Origin: Gammaproteobacteria bacterium
GTDB lineage: Bacteria > Pseudomonadota > Gammaproteobacteria > Pseudomonadales > Halomonadaceae
Direction: 5' to 3'
DNA: 7,665 nucleotides
NCBI GenBank assembly: GCA_023485185.1
Contig: JAMCZP010000094.1
Location: forward strand, 1-7,665
Shown: one piece after another, positions 5,995-7,665 of the stretch
How the letters are laid out: every line of letters begins with the position of its first letter
Numbering within the stretch: position 1 is the stretch's first letter
Position numbers and translations under genes: made by a program
Notes under the pieces: model-generated
The model's input: the letters and a program-made list of their open reading frames with translations, nothing else
The model's database searches: none
Told to the model about the DNA's origin: nothing

Positions 5995-6765
5995 TTATGG
6001 CTGAGTAATATCGGTATTAAACCATTTTTCGGATATCTCGCGTAGCGTGCCGTTTTCGCGTAGCTCGGCCAGCGCCGCATCAATGCGGTCGCGCTGCTCG
6101 CGGCCCGCCTCGTCATCACGGAAAGGCAGCGCATTCTCAATGGTCGAGAAAGGTTGACCTGCCAGCTCTAAAGGCAGATTACGCTCGCTAATGACCTGAG
6201 TAGCACTCACGCGATCCATCACAAATGCTTCCACTCTGCCCAATGCTACGTCTTGCTCAATATTGGATTCATAGGTGCGAATATCAATTTCATCGGCATT
6301 GGGTAGCTCGCGCAGCAACTGCTCGTAGTTAGACCCCAAGTTTACCGCCACGCTTTTGCCGGATAAATCTTCAACGCCCTGGATAGTGTCATTGCCTGCT
6401 CGCACTACCACTTGAGCACCGTCGTACACATAAGGTTCTGTGAATACGTACTTGGCTTCACGCTCAGGGGTAATAGTGATTTGGTTAGCAATGGTATCGA
6501 TACGGCCCGACTCAAGCATACCCGCTAAACCTGAAAAGCTAGCGGTAACGAACTCGATATCATCGCCAGAAAGCTCGCCCACCGCGTTCATAACATCGAC
6601 CTCAAAGCCTTTCAGCTCATCCTGCTCAACATAGGTGAACGGGAAGTAACCACCTGACATACCCACACGTAATGTATCGGCTTGAGCTGCAGCGGCAAAC
6701 AGCCCGCTAGCAACGCTTAAAGAAACCGCCGCGATGCTGAGGGTAAAAGTGCGTGCCAGTAACAT
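5995..6765 (-). CDS. Periplasmic amino-acid-binding protein (cystine/FliY-like) of an ABC importer
   Basis: This protein captures the substrate in the periplasm and delivers it to the permease. The 256-residue precursor starts with a Sec signal peptide (MLLARTFTLSIAAVSLSVAS then GLFAAAAQA), with likely cleavage after AQA at 29; there is no lipobox cysteine. The mature part is a family 3 solute-binding fold: TLRVGMSGGYFPFTY (31-45), LKGFEVDV (51-58), DTIANQITITPERE (90-103) with R102 as the expected carboxylate-binding arginine, GSNYEQL (144-150) and D184 as the expected amino-group ligand. The ANQ, NDTI and SNY blocks are reminiscent of cystine binders such as FliY/TcyJ, so cystine or a related sulfur amino acid is the best guess; a general polar amino acid cannot be excluded. 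The ATG at 6765 has AAGGA 10 nt upstream. The gene is the first of the operon, followed by a hairpin, the permease, the ATPase and cysQ. Confidence 0.93.
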   Translation of the reverse strand: MLLARTFTLSIAAVSLSVASGLFAAAAQADTLRVGMSGGYFPFTYVEQDELKGFEVDVMNAVGELSGDDIEFVTASFSGLAGMLESGRIDTIANQITITPEREAKYVFTEPYVYDGAQVVVRAGNDTIQGVEDLSGKSVAVNLGSNYEQLLRELPNADEIDIRTYESNIEQDVALGRVEAFVMDRVSATQVISERNLPLELAGQPFSTIENALPFRDDEAGREQRDRIDAALAELRENGTLREISEKWFNTDITQP

Positions 6766-6804
6766 AAGATGGTTTTCCTTTTAGAGAGTCAAACGGTAAT
6801 GAGC

Positions 6805-6813
6805 GATATATTA
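6805..6813 (-). promoter_or_regulatory. Possible -10 region of the transporter operon promoter
   Basis: Overlapping -10-like hexamers TAATAT (6813-6808) and TATATC (6810-6805) lie about 40 bp upstream of the binding-protein ATG in an AT-rich region. No good -35 hexamer is present (TTGTCT is 15 bp from the second), as expected for an activator-dependent promoter. The predicted start near 6798-6801 would place the inverted repeat at 6856-6874 around -65. Confidence 0.35.
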
Positions 6814-6843
6814 ACGCCGATCAAAAGACAAATAAAAGAATAT

Positions 6844-6858
6844 TAAAAATAATTTTTA
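6844..6858. repeat. AT-rich 15-bp palindrome next to the operator candidate
   Basis: TAAAAATAATTTTTA is a perfect palindrome with 7-bp arms centred on 6851. It overlaps the end of the operator candidate by 3 bp on the promoter-proximal side. It could be an activation-site extension, an UP-like element or bendable A/T-tract DNA. In such AT-rich sequence a palindrome of this kind may also be chance. Confidence 0.5.
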
Positions 6859-6874
6859 TTCCATTTAGGAATAA
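6856..6874. promoter_or_regulatory. LysR-type operator candidate (perfect 7-bp inverted repeat)
   Basis: The minus strand reads TTATTCCTAAATGGAATAA: perfect 7-bp arms (TTATTCC / GGAATAA) around a 5-bp spacer, containing the T-N11-A geometry of LysR-type binding sites. Its centre (6865) is about 64-67 bp upstream of the predicted transcription start of the transporter operon, the usual place for a LysR-type recognition site. CysB, the sulfur regulator, is the natural candidate given the sulfur-linked genes, but no regulator gene is in the window and the assignment is inference. Confidence 0.55.
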
Positions 6875-6916
6875 ACAGTTTTTTGTCCTTCAATCAACCC
6901 CTTGAGGCGCCTACAT

Positions 6917-7600
6917 TTAAGTAAGAAACCCAAACTGTTGATACGCATTACGCAGCCAGACCCTCATACGCTGACGTTCAGCAATATTCATGATAGTGCG
7001 ATCATTCGCGACCGCCCAAAAACTAGCGTTGTTGAAGTCAATTTTTTGGGTCAGCTTGGCATGCAGTTTTGGCAGCTCAATTAGTGTTGACCCCTGCACT
7101 TTTGATTGCTGGAAGGCATCAGACTGTTGGAATCGTGAAAAACTTTCACCACGCCCATAGTTCTGAACCACCACTACCTCTACTGGTTGAGCTTGATAAC
7201 GCGCTAATACTTCGGAAAGCAGTGCAACGGAATCAGCGCCGTCGTCCATTACGTGCCACCACATCACTTGCATACCCATTTCAGTGAGCAGGCCAAATAC
7301 GTCCGCTTCTTCAATCCAGTGATTGATGCGCTGAGCAGATTGCGCAGCAAGATCAATGATCAAATCTCGCCCGGGGTCGGCTTCAATCGCTGTCAGCATG
7401 CCATCCAGACTTTCGTCATCACCGATCACTACCGGAGAAGCATACGCCTGATAAAAACGCGAAAACGTGCCATGGGAAGCGTCGCAATCAAAGCCTATAA
7501 ATGCCTTGTCATGGTCAATATAGTATTGAGCCAACACCCGAGCGGTCATCGATTTACCCACGCCGCCCTTCTCACCGCCAATAAAGTGAACCTTGCCCAT
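6917..7600 (-). CDS. Orphan ParA/MinD-like P-loop ATPase
   Basis: The 227-residue product is a SIMIBI-class P-loop ATPase of the ParA/MinD type; its cellular role is not known to me. From the ATG at 7600 the deviant Walker A motif GGEKGGVGKS covers residues 8-17, with signature lysine 11 and catalytic lysine 16. FDCDASHG (37-44) stands where ParA proteins have DxDPQG, and the Walker B strand LIIDLAAQ (80-87) holds D83. No DNA-binding domain and no MinD-type membrane-targeting amphipathic helix is evident at the ends. I chose ATG 7600 because GGAGAG (7614-7609) lies 8 nt upstream; the in-frame GTG at 7609 would be almost in contact with that site. No parB, parS or plasmid gene is nearby, so a plasmid-partition role is unlikely. 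Similar single-gene ParA-like proteins occur on gammaproteobacterial chromosomes, sometimes named mobilisation proteins without clear support. No terminator is visible after it. Confidence 0.88.
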   Translation of the reverse strand: MGKVHFIGGEKGGVGKSMTARVLAQYYIDHDKAFIGFDCDASHGTFSRFYQAYASPVVIGDDESLDGMLTAIEADPGRDLIIDLAAQSAQRINHWIEEADVFGLLTEMGMQVMWWHVMDDGADSVALLSEVLARYQAQPVEVVVVQNYGRGESFSRFQQSDAFQQSKVQGSTLIELPKLHAKLTQKIDFNNASFWAVANDRTIMNIAERQRMRVWLRNAYQQFGFLT

Positions 7601-7616
7601 GCCTGCCACTCTCCAA

Positions 7617-7643
7617 TGGAAACCCTAAACGATAGTGGAAACC
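7617..7643. repeat. Short direct repeat upstream of the ParA-like gene
   Basis: TGGAAACC occurs at 7617-7624 and 7636-7643, 19 bp apart, immediately upstream of the ribosome-binding site of the ParA-like gene. An 8-bp repeat is short enough to be chance. No clear promoter hexamers were found in the 50 bases available. Confidence 0.4.
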
Positions 7644-7665
7644 GCAAAACTTCAGGAAAGGTAGC

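Noticed and set aside
6885..6910. Bulged inverted repeat (CCTCAA / TTGAAGG) downstream of the ParA-like gene as a terminator
   Set aside because: The stem is weak and is followed by ACAAAAAA, not a T-tract, on the minus strand.
1..7665. CRISPR array, insertion sequence, tRNA/rRNA or prophage genes
   Set aside because: No regularly spaced repeats, transposase motifs, terminal inverted repeats or RNA-gene signatures were seen in the window.

Overview
The window is a stretch of gammaproteobacterial chromosome in which every convincing gene lies on the minus strand. The core order rpsT - murJ - ribF - ileS (read right to left), the protein sequences and the moderate GC content suggest a member of the Halomonadaceae (Halomonas or a relative). 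That assignment rests on family recognition only, since no 16S gene or other taxonomic marker is present.

Read in the direction of transcription, from the right edge: (1) 7600-6917 encodes a solitary ParA/MinD-like P-loop ATPase with a deviant Walker A motif and no ParB partner in view. (2) 6765-4506 encodes a polar amino-acid ABC importer: a periplasmic binding protein, a permease and an ATPase. The binding protein and ATPase resemble importers for cystine or related sulfur amino acids. The promoter region carries a perfect 7-bp inverted repeat with LysR-type geometry. A strong hairpin separates the binding-protein gene from the permease gene, and the permease and ATPase genes overlap by 4 bp. 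(3) 4476-3703 is cysQ, 29 bp behind the ATPase gene, so the four genes look like one sulfur-related transcription unit: uptake of a sulfur compound plus removal of the by-product 3'-phosphoadenosine 5'-phosphate (PAP).

(4) After a 288-bp non-coding stretch containing a direct repeat and a leader hairpin comes rpsT (ribosomal protein S20). It has a GTG start, a strong Shine-Dalgarno sequence, and a textbook bidirectional terminator behind it. (5) murJ (lipid II flippase) follows, preceded by a 14-bp tandem repeat. (6) ribF (bifunctional riboflavin kinase/FAD synthetase) has a consensus -10 box in front of it and overlaps by 8 bp with (7) the start of ileS (isoleucyl-tRNA synthetase), which runs off the left edge. 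lspA would be expected beyond it.

Most of this is conserved housekeeping DNA, and I see no mobile element, CRISPR array, RNA gene or clearly new system. The points most worth a second look are regulatory: the LysR-type operator and intercistronic hairpin of the transporter operon, its link to cysQ, the leader elements of rpsT, and the orphan ParA-like ATPase.
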